NCBI GenBank assembly: GCA_018806915.1
Contig: JAGKQI010000097.1
Span: forward strand, 186,001 to 250,000
DNA: 64,000 nucleotides
Direction of reading: 5' to 3'
Origin: Phytophthora colocasiae
Lineage: Eukaryota > Oomycota > Peronosporomycetes > Peronosporales > Peronosporaceae
Positions within the stretch are counted from its first letter, which is position 1. Every line of letters begins with the position of its first letter. The position numbers and the translations under genes are program-made. Shown here one piece after another: positions 54,782-64,000 of this stretch. Below the pieces are notes generated by a model that saw only the letters and a list, made by a program, of their open reading frames with translations, had not been told where the DNA came from and did no database searches.

Positions 54782-57700
54782 ATGGCAGGTCCTGTCGGTA
54801 AGACTCCGTTGTCAGCAGAGGAGAAGCGACAGAGCGTAGATGCTTCACGTCGGGAGAGACGGTTGCGGCGAGCGGCTGAAAAGGAAGTCTCTGAGATACG
54901 ACAGAAGAAGAAGAAGGCAGCGAAGGCCTCAGCAGTGCAGACGCCACCTGCACAGGAGACTGAAGACTCTGTGGAGGCGAAGGAGACTATGGCTGAAGAG
55001 AAAGAGGTCAGTGCTGAGCAGAAGGGCATGCCGGCAGAGGCGAAACCTGTAGGAAGACGCAGAGCTTCTTCAGAAAAGAAAAAGGCGCCAAATCAAGTTC
55101 GCCGCATCTGGAGGGCCGACAATGCCATTGGAGATGCGGTGGGAGCTGTCGTGACAGACATGATTACGGCGATCGAGGTGGCAATCTCGCCAGCAGATAT
55201 TATCGGTACTGGTGTGGCCCCAGTGCCCTCAGTGGAGAATACTACAAGTGGTGGGAAGCGAATGCTTTCGAAAACGGCAACAACACGAAAGCGGCGTCGG
55301 CGGATCCTTGGTGAAGATAACAATGACGAGAATGAGGTATGTATGTTGGTATAGCCAACATAAGCGCCATGGTAGTTTTTGGTATCCAACATATGGCTAA
55401 CATTTGCTGTTATTCCTGTTTGTATAAGGATTCCCCCAGCGAAGAGGGTGCTGCTCGCGCGTCTGCGCCAGCGATACCTACCTGTGTAATCAACGGCGAC
55501 CCGAACTTGATGCGCTCTGGGGCTGTGGCTTGCACTGGCCTCAACTCGGATGAAGATCCTGATATCTGTGAGGAACAAGAGGAAGAAATCGACGACGATG
55601 ACGATGGCGCTTGGGATGGAGACTGGGACATTAGGGAATTGACAGACGAAGATTCCGATGCAGAACCTGAGGAGCTTCCTGCATCAATATGGTCGTCTCT
55701 AGCGAAGGACGGTGACGCTGTCAAAGCCATGAGAACGTCCGGGTGGGAATATGGTATGTTATGTTGACTCATCCAACATAAACATCTTTGGATTTTGCAG
55801 TATATCCAACCTTACAGCTAACATAACCATTTGATCTGTTTGTAGACCCAGCAAAGTTTGGACCAAATCCCAAGTACACCGACTTGTACGACGGTCCGTA
55901 CGGACCCAGCACGAGCATTCTGGCAGTAGCGGAAGATCCTTTGGCGCTGCTGTTTTACTTCCTGCCCCCTAAACTTTGGAGTCAGATTGCCGTTGAAAGC
56001 AACCGGTACCATGCGCAAACGATACCACTGCGTGCACGTGCACTTCGTGCACAACAGCGGCGCAGCGGCGGAGAAGTGGAGTATCTTGCTGACATTCAGC
56101 GCCGTCTAGCGAATGTTCCCGATATTCAAGCGTGGGAGGTTTTGCGGGCTATGGCACTTCTTATTGCAAGGATGCTGACACCGATACGTAAAGGAATCGC
56201 TGCCCACTGGTCGCTAAAGAGGGTAGGGGCGCTGCCTGCAAACCGATTTGGTCAATTCATGAGCAAGCATCGCTTCTTTCACATAATGGGCTACCTCCAC
56301 TTCTCGAACAACAAGTCCCCCCAAGCGAACTTGGATAGAGCATGGAAAATCCGCCCCATTGTTGAGGTGCTGCAACGCACATTTGCCCGAGGCTACAAAG
56401 CTCCACCCGTTATCAGTTTCGACGAAGCTACTTTACCATCACGCTCGCGGTACAATCCTACGCGGCAATTCAACAAGGATAAACCGCACAAATGGGGGAC
56501 GAAGGTGTTCGTGGCTGCCTGTGCTAAAACTGCGTACTGCATGAGGTATGTACCACATACTGTGGGAGGGTCGACTCGTCACGAAATTGTTTTGGGCCAA
56601 GTCCTTATGTTAGATGCAGGCAACATAAGAATTCTACCACGGGCTATCCAACATAACGCTAACTTACTCGTTGTTGGGTTTATTTGTTGCAGAATTGAAG
56701 TTTACTGCGGCGCGAAGACTCACCTGCGGACTCCTCAACCAAAAGACAACAACACAGGCGAAGCGGCTGTATTGCGCAACATAAATGCCCTATGTCCGCC
56801 GTCAGAAACATCGCCATGGAGACTGGTGATTACTGACCGCTTCTACACTTCTGTGAAGCTTGCATTAGAACTGCTGCACCGCCGAATGTACCTGACAGGT
56901 ACTATTCAGACGGACCGGTCTGGATATGCAAAGGATGTCGTCACCAAGATGAAAACCCGGACAGTCAACAAGAAGAAGGTGGTGATACCCTCTCAGGGAA
57001 CTGCAAAGCTTGCCGAGAACAAGATGTTTCCTCAGCTCACAGCGGTCATGTGGATGGACCGCCACCCCGTTCACATGCTCTCTTCAGGTGGTAGTCGTGA
57101 GACCGGGATAGTTAGTATGTATTCTCTCTATGGCATCATCCTAAGTACTGTACTAAATCTATGCTTGTATTGTAGTGCGCCGTGTCCACGGAGAAATAAA
57201 GCTAATACCAGCACCTGAACTCGTTCGAGATTATCACAGGTGGATGGGGGGCGTAGAAGTCCACGACCAGCTCAGGATGCAGAGGTACAGTGTACAGCTC
57301 TCTTACAAGACCCGCAAGTACTACCGAACCTTGTTCCTTGGCCTTTTCGACATGGCTGTGGTAAATGCATTTATTGTGTTCCGTCACTTTCGGAAGGTAA
57401 ACGACAAGCAACCCCCAAGACACTTTGCATTCATGGAGACACTGATGGAGCAACTACTGGCAATCGACTCTACTGAAGCCTTTCAAGTTATCGATGTAAA
57501 CTCATGTTGGATATCCAACATAGGTATTTGATCTTATGTTGATATCCAACATAGTTCCAACTAATTTTTTTCTTTTGTAGCAAGCAACAACAGCCCGGGA
57601 GCGAACGGCTGCGTCTCCGGTACGGGCCGACAATGCACCGCACCGTCCAGTGGACGAACGCACTGCTCAGGTAGACGAAGGTCACAGACTTGAAGAAAAT

Positions 57701-58175
57701 CCAGACATCGTGGACGGTGAACAGGGCGTGAAGCGTCGCCAGCGCTCCTGTAAAGTGTGCGCGCTGTACAAAGTGAAACCGCGGAAATTTACAAAGTATT
57801 TCTGCCCTGAATGCTCAAATGGAAATCGACGGTAAGCGAAGGAGTTATTACGCGATGGTTCCTAACCTAACATCTATTGTATGCTTTAGTAAGTACCTGT
57901 GCAATGTTGGACGCGGCGGCAGGGATACGTGCTTCCGCATTTGGCACATTGAATGGAAAAATGGTAGAGAGATCCCTCCATCGCTCGTCCAAGGACACCA
58001 AACGCGGGAGCGCCCACCTGCTACGCGGCCCGGTAAGAAGCGGAGACGTCGTGAGCACGGCACTAGTGACGGTGGCGAGGGAGGTGACGAGGGCGGTGAC
58101 GGCGGCGAGGGTGGCGGTGCGAGCGACTTGAATGTTTCCGGAGACGATGCAGGAAATATAGAGAATGTAGTGTAG
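54782..58175 (+). CDS. piggyBac-like transposase of PLE-D, seven exons, open throughout
   Basis: Exons: 54782-55336, 55429-55753, 55846-56545, 56693-57114, 57176-57495, 57581-57831, 57890-58175. All introns are GT-AG and all phases agree; the total of 2859 bases gives 952 residues plus stop. Basic, coiled N-terminus (KEVSEIRQKKKKAAK), acidic segment, DDE core with VISFDEATLPS, LVITDRFYTS and WMGGVEVHDQ, then a cysteine cluster (CKVCAL, CPEC, C-x8-C, IWH) and a glycine/acid-rich tail. The third box has GGVE where PLE-A and PLE-C have GGVD, with the DQ aspartate retained. Whether this Glu supports catalysis is open; otherwise the gene looks functional. Confidence 0.88.
55337..55428 (+). other. 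Intron 1 of PLE-D with paired family words
   Basis: 92 nt. GTATGTATGTTGGTATAGCC followed by CCAACATAAG, and later TATCCAACATATGGC, with a GCTAACAT copy. The donor itself merges into the motif. Confidence 0.75.
57496..57580 (+). other. Intron 5 of PLE-D with two palindromic family words
   Basis: 85 nt containing ATGTTGGATATCCAACAT, a perfect 18-base palindrome, and TATGTTGATATCCAACATA. The words fill more than a third of the intron. Confidence 0.8.
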
Positions 58176-58544
58176 GTGAGTAATGTAGCAGAAGGCAGCT
58201 ACGTCGCTAGCAATCAGTTGAGGTGTCAGTTTTTCTTTCATCCCAGTGGCTATAATGACGGAACCCACCACCGCTGGTGCAACAAAAATGGGCTAACAAA
58301 TAAACAGGACAACTGTTATGTATTTTGTGCCATCATAAGATATTCAACCGGGTCAACGACGCCTACATAAGACCTTTATGTTGGAGAATGCAAAACTCTG
58401 CACACCCTAGTATTTTTATGCCCACCCCGACCCCGCACCTTATATTTCGAACTTAACGAATACACAATACAAATTCCTATATGATTGGATATGGGACATC
58501 AAAAAAACTACCCTCGTATAAAAGCCCGGGAACTGAGGGGTTAA

Positions 58545-59958
58545 TTCGACCAGAACGAAGAAAAGCAGCAACCGTTTCATCGATATCTCCAGGTGGTACT
58601 GACGCATTCTCTAGCCTCAGCGCGGGCCGCCACTGCAGCTGCTTAAGTTACTGCCTGCTCAGACAAGCCGTTTGCAATGGTTGAACTGCGCCAATGAGAG
58701 CCTCCAGCTATGAATAAAAGCTTTTTGAGCGTCAGATTTCTTCGTGGTTTTAACGTTACTAGTTTATGAGCTAACGATGATACATCTCCCTGGACGACGG
58801 TTGCGTACGTTTAGTAGAATGCAACATTCCGACGCTAAATGCGTTTCATACGTTCCTTATCGTTGGCGACCCTGGCGATCCGATCCTGGCGATCTACGTT
58901 AGATTCTAACCCCCGCGCTTGAAAGTTCATACCCGGGTTTGGTGGCAACTCTTCCAATTAGGCCAGGCGAGGACAAACACTATGGGCTCAAACCGAGGCG
59001 GTGAAACCACACTCAATCAGCATGACGGAAGTATCAAGACTACTGGGTCATACGCCAGGATTACTCCTCTGGTACTGCTGCAGCAGTACAGTAGTGTGCT
59101 GTACAATCTGCCACTACCTCATGATACCGTCCGTACCTATGACAAGTCGCGATCTTCTATCCAGTTTGTGTCAATACCGACAGCAACCGCAATGAAATTA
59201 GTCTATGAGTTATGCCAGACATACGCAGGAAATTGAAGTTGAATAACTGTTAATTTCCTGGTTGCTGCTCGAGAATTCTGACGATGTCAGGGCATGTAAT
59301 ATATCGTGAAAAAGTGCAAACCGATGGAAGCGTTCTACTTGTCTTTTTAGCTCGGCGATCCACGTGGCAACCGTGACGACAGGCCTTCAACGCGAATAAT
59401 CCCTGCACTTCTGTGCTACAACAACAACTTCACCGTTACCTCTGACTCAGAAAGGTACAGGCTGCACCAGTAACTGATAAAAAAAACAGACTGCCAAAAG
59501 CGGGTGCCAAAAGCGGGTGATTATAGTCAGGAACGAGAAACGATTGGAAGATATTCTCGATGGTAATGGCGCTATTATACCACCACCTTCCTACAAGCCC
59601 GCAATGCTCGACAAGTCAGCGCAGCGCTGCGCCACACCCTCTTTCCTTGTTAAGAGTACAACGTAGTATACTACACGCGAAGACGTTTGTCTGCGTGCAA
59701 AGATCTCTGAAGACGTCTACATGGCCAAGGAAGATGTGTGGCCCCCCGCAAGAAATGTCGTTTCAAGAAAGCCTCGCGCTACGCAACATCATTTAACGCT
59801 GAAATTGCCTTATCATCCTCTTTACCCCCAGCCTGTCATATATTCTGGCGACATCGACCTCATCGCCAAGTAACCGAAACCCAGTCACGGCATCATGCCG
59901 GGCATGGGCCATACATCCCCTGCCGGTTGGCATTCTTTGGCAACCAGCTCTACCCCAG
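58545..59958. other. Intergenic region with a CAR relic
   Basis: At about 58980-59070 the plus strand reads NRGGETTLNQHDGSIKTTGS, a degraded form of the GGETTTDYH...KTTGS repeats of CAR1-4. The rest has no supported gene. 59750-59800 shares AAGCCTCGC-ACGCAACATCATTTAAC with the region upstream of CAR3. Confidence 0.5.
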
Positions 59959-59974
59959 ACTCATTCTCCAATTT
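59959..59974 (+). promoter_or_regulatory. Initiator of CAR4
   Basis: ACTCATTCTCCAATTT, the same 15 of 16 Inr match as in CAR3, ends 29 bases before the ATG. Confidence 0.75.
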
Positions 59975-60003
59975 TCTCCTGACCAACAACTTGGACTTCG
60001 CCA

Positions 60004-62808
60004 ATGTCCGCGAGGAAATCCGCCACCGCGGCCCTCGCCGGCATCTTCGCGACTGGAATCGTTTCGGCTGACGTTCCGATCGGCGTACTGCACGATGCAA
60101 CCTACGCAGTACCGGAATCTCGAGGGATCCCGTGCTCTGGCACTGGTGCAGCTCCTGCTGGAACTGCGTGTCCAAAGGCTGGTGACGTCGCTACTGGCGA
60201 CTGCCACCCGTATCTCTCGTCTTACAACGGAGCCATATGTGTCGCCCCGGTGGATGCCCAGTGTGTTGTCATTCAAGAAAACGTGTGGGGTTGTACGTTC
60301 CCGAACACCCTTTACTCTTCGGCTGCTGAAGCTGAGACTGTCGGGACCTACGACGGTGGAAGCTCTGGCTGGGACGACGACGAAACTGTCGGGTCCTACG
60401 ACGGTCGAAGCTATGGCTGGGACGATGATAGCGAAGAAGTCGGCTACGATACGATCCTTCGTAAACCATTCGATCTGAGTAGTCCTCCGACGGGGACTAC
60501 GACTGAAGTGGGTGGAACGACCGCAAATGGCAACTATGATTCGACGACCGGAGGCGGTGGTGGCTATAGTACTACCTCCACTGGAACAACGAGCCACAAC
60601 ACTGGTGACCACGGTTCTACGACAATTGGCACTACCGAAGGTGGCGTGGCAAGCAGAGGGTATGGAACCGGAACCAAGACAAGCGGCACTATTGATAGTG
60701 GAGGTGTTATGGGCGGCTACGGTTCAACTGGCACTGCCGAAGGTGGAGTGGCAAACGGAGGGTATGGAACCGGAACCAAGACAAGCGGCACTATTGATAG
60801 TGGAGGCGCTATGTGCGGCTACGGTTCAACTGAGGCTGTAGCGGGTGGGCAGCCAACTGGTGACTATTTGACTGGAACGACTGATACAGCAGAAGGTGGG
60901 GAGACAACCGTTGAATATGGCTCTACGGGAACCACTACGACGGGAGATTACACCTTTGGTGGGGCGGAAACGACGAAAGGCGGTGAGACCACGACAGTCC
61001 ACCCCAGTGGCGGCGGCAACGACTATTACTCAGCCGACACGACGACCTACACTAGCGTTAGTGACAAGTCTACTGTCCCGTACTCCACGGGCACGGCCAA
61101 GGGTGGTGAAACCTCGACGGACTGCAGTGGGGACGACAAACCTACTGATTCATATAGTACCGGTACTACCGAGGGTGGTGAGACCACGACGGACTACCAC
61201 ACTGGCGGTGGCAACGGCTATCACACTGGCGGTGGCAACGGCTACCACACCGGTGGTGGCAAGGACTACTCAACCAGCACGACGGACTATAGCAGTGGTA
61301 GTGTCAAGCCTACCGGATCGTACCCCACCAGCACGAATGAGGGCAGTGCAACCACGACAGCCTATCACACCGGTGGTGGCAAGGACTACTCAACCAGCAC
61401 GACGGACTATAGCAGTGGTAGTGTCAAGCCTACCGGATCGTACCCCACCAGCACGAATGAGGGCAGTGCAACCACGACAGCCTATCACACTGGTGGCGAC
61501 AAGGACTACCCAACCAGCACGATAGACTACAGCGGCAAGACTACTGACTCTTACACGACCAAGGACGGTGAGACTACTACGTACTACCCTGCTCATGAGA
61601 CATATGAAGCACCGTACGACTCAAAAACTCCTTCGAAGTATGATGATCATGAACAAGGGCCTGGCACACTTGGGCCTGAAACTGATGAGCCCTGTGACGA
61701 GCCGGTAGAAGGATCGACGGAAGCACCCAACGAATATCCCACTGAAGAGTATGGGGACTTCTCGACCAAGTATCCTGGTGAGGAATCCTCGGAGCCCTCT
61801 ACCCGATATCCCGGTGAAGAATCAACCACAGCACCGGAAGCGTACGCTACCCAGTCTCCTGTTGATACGATGGAGCCACAGACAGAGGAACCATGCGACA
61901 CTGACCAGCCCGAAGATACTCCGGCTTACCCAACACAGCCTCCATACGGAACAACAACACAGACTCCCGATGGCACTACGACTCAAACGCCTGATGGCAC
62001 GACCACGCAGACTCCCGATGGCACTACGACTCAAACGCCTGATGGCACGACCACGCAGACTCCCGATGGCACTACGACTCAAACGCCTGATGGCACGACC
62101 ACGCAGACTCCCGATGGCACTACGACTCAAACGCCTGATGGCACTACGACTCAAACGCCTGATGGCACTACGACTGAGCCTCCAACGACTGCACCGCCAA
62201 CGACTGAGCCTCCAACGACAGAGCCTCCAACGACTGCACCGCCAACGACTGAGCCTCCAACGACAGAGCCTCCAACGACTGCACCGCCAACGACTGAGCC
62301 TCCAACGACTGCGCCGCCAACGACTGCACCGCCAACGACTGCACCGCCAACGACTGCACCGCCAACGACTGAGCCTCCAACGACTGAGCCTCCAACGACT
62401 GCGCCGCCAACGACTGCACCGCCAACGACTGCACCGCCAACGACTGCACCGCCAACGACTGCACCGCCAACGACTGCACCGCCAACGACAGCTCCGCCAA
62501 CGACAGCTCCGCCAACGACTGCAACTCCCCTATTTTCATGTGAAGCCGGAAGCCCAAATCAAGTTCAATTGGAGAATAACGTGCGCTACGCCACTGGCGT
62601 GTTTACCCTCGCTGCTAATGTTAATTTGGCTCAAGACTGGCGTTGGTGTTGCCGCCTGTGCTACAACAATCCGTCCTGCGAAGCCTTCAATTTCAACGCG
62701 CTCATAGTAGTTGGAGCATGTGAGTTGACGAGCTCGACCGCAGGTAGAACCTCAACAATCCTCCTTCCTTGGCAGGCAGGTATCATCGGCCGCGAGGTGA
62801 GTCCGTAG
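60004..62808 (+). CDS. CAR4: intact mucin-like acidic-repeat secreted protein with PAN domain
   Basis: 934 codons without a break. Signal peptide (about 1-22), cysteine domain (23-100), Gly/Thr/Tyr-rich region with GGETTTDYHTGGG-type repeats (about 150-530), an acidic linker with EYPTEEYGDFSTKYPGEE, ten TPDGTTTQ units, then about 35 PTT(A/E)P units and a C-terminal PAN/Apple domain (VQLENNVRYATG...WCCRLCYNNPSCEAFNF...CELTSS). The only uninterrupted member of the cluster. Probable role: an O-glycosylated surface or extracellular adhesive protein of cysts or germ tubes, with the PAN domain binding carbohydrate or protein; inferred from family resemblance. Confidence 0.88.
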   Translation: MSARKSATAALAGIFATGIVSADVPIGVLHDATYAVPESRGIPCSGTGAAPAGTACPKAGDVATGDCHPYLSSYNGAICVAPVDAQCVVIQENVWGCTFPNTLYSSAAEAETVGTYDGGSSGWDDDETVGSYDGRSYGWDDDSEEVGYDTILRKPFDLSSPPTGTTTEVGGTTANGNYDSTTGGGGGYSTTSTGTTSHNTGDHGSTTIGTTEGGVASRGYGTGTKTSGTIDSGGVMGGYGSTGTAEGGVANGGYGTGTKTSGTIDSGGAMCGYGSTEAVAGGQPTGDYLTGTTDTAEGGETTVEYGSTGTTTTGDYTFGGAETTKGGETTTVHPSGGGNDYYSADTTTYTSVSDKSTVPYSTGTAKGGETSTDCSGDDKPTDSYSTGTTEGGETTTDYHTGGGNGYHTGGGNGYHTGGGKDYSTSTTDYSSGSVKPTGSYPTSTNEGSATTTAYHTGGGKDYSTSTTDYSSGSVKPTGSYPTSTNEGSATTTAYHTGGDKDYPTSTIDYSGKTTDSYTTKDGETTTYYPAHETYEAPYDSKTPSKYDDHEQGPGTLGPETDEPCDEPVEGSTEAPNEYPTEEYGDFSTKYPGEESSEPSTRYPGEESTTAPEAYATQSPVDTMEPQTEEPCDTDQPEDTPAYPTQPPYGTTTQTPDGTTTQTPDGTTTQTPDGTTTQTPDGTTTQTPDGTTTQTPDGTTTQTPDGTTTQTPDGTTTQTPDGTTTEPPTTAPPTTEPPTTEPPTTAPPTTEPPTTEPPTTAPPTTEPPTTAPPTTAPPTTAPPTTAPPTTEPPTTEPPTTAPPTTAPPTTAPPTTAPPTTAPPTTAPPTTAPPTTAPPTTATPLFSCEAGSPNQVQLENNVRYATGVFTLAANVNLAQDWRWCCRLCYNNPSCEAFNFNALIVVGACELTSSTAGRTSTILLPWQAGIIGREVSP
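61950..62524 (+). repeat. TPDGTTTQ then PTTAP-type tandem repeats of CAR4
   Basis: Ten 24-bp units (61958-62170) followed by 15-bp units of the CCAACGACTGCACCG type up to 62524. The second repeat is represented in CAR3 only by six or so copies (about 52171-52250). Confidence 0.9.
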
Positions 62809-62819
62809 ATAACTTCATG

Positions 62820-63717
62820 ACAGACAAGGGTCGTAATATTCATAACTTGAATAATACATGTACATGCACTGCTTTTTTTTACAACTTCGAGTGTCCAACA
62901 GCAATAACCACACAATGGAGCTAACTTCTCTACTACGAATGGCATCTGGATTGGGTGAACCGTTCCGATAAATTGCCACCTTTTTGAAAGTGGCGGTGTG
63001 CATGTCAAAATACAATGGAGCAAGTCCTCCAACTGCGCCTAACTCAGCCGTGTGCAACGCGGTGCTGGCTTCAACAGCGCTGGCCTGAATCAACATCAGT
63101 GAGTGGTCTCAACGAACGAAAGTCGAAGCAGCATGCTCCAGAACGTGGTAATACAATCCACGTACATCGAGAGACCGGAGAAAACCTTCTCCTTGCAGAT
63201 TACCATTCGCCACGAGTCTGTTTTGTTGTAAGTAGTTCCGGTGCAGGCCGTGCAGTTCATCGAACCCAGCGCCGAGCTGCATCCAGTCTGCGTGCGAATC
63301 GTTGGAAGATGGTGAAAAGATCTCGGCAATAAGCGTCGACATCGACAAACTCGAAGGTTTCCACTAACACTGAGCGATTTTCAGGGTGGAGTACTCCCCG
63401 TGCATGTTGGCGGAGACGGTATTCAGTTAGCGCGTTCCGAAGACTGCTCTCCATGAGGATTCGGCGGTCATGCGGTAGGCCATCAATGGCTAAGGCATAA
63501 TACAGTAAGGAAATAGATGACCTCCATCGAACGCCTTACTCCACACTGAATTGACCATCTCCACCCGAATTTCGCTGCATACATGCCTTGGTATTCAGCG
63601 ACAGTGTGGCGAAGAAGTTGCCGGGGGATCGAGGGAGGCAGACGGATGATGACGTTGCTCTTAACCAGCTTAGTTGTCGCCGTGGCTAAAGTTTTTATTG
63701 ACAGTGCCACAGTGTGA
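62820..63717. other. Downstream region with relic of an unknown duplicated gene
   Basis: Shares pieces with 53000-53310. Minus-strand frames around 63257-63454 look protein-like (HARGVLHPENRSVLVETFEF) but have no intact start or end, and I recognise no family. Contains a T-run at 62872-62880. Confidence 0.4.
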
Positions 63718-64000
63718 ACCTCCATCGAACGCGCCTCCAACGACGCAACCTCCGACACCAAGAACAAGGTGCGCTACATTAATAGCGGCAATTTCTCTGT
63801 CATGAAGTTATCTACACAGGTATAAACAACACTGTGCCTTGATGTCCGTTTTAGCGGCCCATGCTGCCTGCCTGCCTGCCAGTTGCCCTGTTTTGCCTGT
63901 GGCCGAAGTCGTCAACTCACACCGTGCAGTCGATGATATTTGCCTGAAACTAAAGGCTTTCCAGCTCGGAGCAAGAATGCCAGGATACTTTGTATTCCAC
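63718..64000 (-). pseudogene. Inverted CAR3-like PAN-domain fragment at window edge
   Basis: 63760-63790 (GAACAAGGTGCGCTACATTAATAGCGGC in two parts) is a plus-strand piece of the CAR3 PAN start. From about 63815 to the edge, the minus strand carries the end of the same domain (FSFRQISSTARCELTTS, then the WAG-TAA end and 3' flank of CAR3), with internal deletions. It is a broken, partly inverted duplicate; the remainder is outside the window. Confidence 0.7.

Larger units (their letters stand above)
54474..58540 (+). mobile_element. piggyBac-like element PLE-D (complete)
   Basis: Flanked by TTAA (54470-54473 and 58541-58544), with 14-bp inverted repeats CCCCTTAGTTCCCG/CCCCTCAGTTCCCG. The family word TATGTTGG/CCAACATA, often paired as a palindrome, is found near the left end (54489-54512, 54553-54575), near the right end (58360-58385) and in four of six introns. 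A plus-strand seven-exon transposase occupies the middle. Confidence 0.93.

Overview
The window reads as nuclear DNA of a plant-pathogenic oomycete, most likely Phytophthora or a close relative. The signs are a Crinkler (CRN) effector start, several Nep1-like (NLP) gene copies, a family of mucin-like acidic-repeat secreted proteins with a C-terminal PAN/Apple domain, start regions matching the 16-nt oomycete initiator consensus, short GT-AG introns, and a heavy load of DIRS, piggyBac-like and hAT elements. No rRNA, tRNA or CRISPR was seen.

Layout. 1-4.5 kb: a DIRS-like tyrosine-recombinase retrotransposon (gag, RT/RNase H, recombinase) cut by the window edge and abutting a gag-like fragment. 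5.3-14.2 kb: a minus-strand gene of unknown function split by a head-to-tail dimer of two piggyBac-like elements (PLE-A, intact; PLE-B, frameshifted). 14.4-15.1 kb: a WRKY19-like zinc-finger gene. 16.5-18.6 kb: NLP relics and a CRN pseudogene. 18.6-23.3 kb: PLE-C with a seven-exon, once-frameshifted transposase. 23.7-25.1 kb: a non-autonomous TTAA element carrying a nested inverted-repeat element. 25.1-29.1 kb: three broken NLP genes and one probable mitochondrial-protein gene. 29.5-33.0 kb: two convergent paralogues of a GlcNAc-transferase-like membrane protein. 33.7-64 kb: a cluster of four mucin-like/acidic-repeat genes (CAR1-4) with relics. A hAT element sits between CAR1 and CAR2, and PLE-D, with an apparently intact seven-exon transposase, sits between CAR3 and CAR4.

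Two themes stand out. First, each piggyBac family has its own short, often palindromic motif. The motif occurs near the element ends and again, repeatedly, inside the longer introns of the transposase gene; introns of about 54-61 nt lack it. This resembles binding sites placed in introns and may be an undescribed self-recognition or autoregulation system. Second, the CAR genes share N-terminal and PAN modules but have exchanged their central repeats (7-aa PADTTEP, 8-aa TPDGTTTQ, PTTAP-type). Three of the four are broken by one or a few small lesions, while the PAN domain downstream stays open in the right frame.

All splice models come from reading donor, acceptor and phase by eye; the exon sums of PLE-A and PLE-D are exact multiples of three, which supports them. 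Family assignments rest on remembered motifs, not searches.
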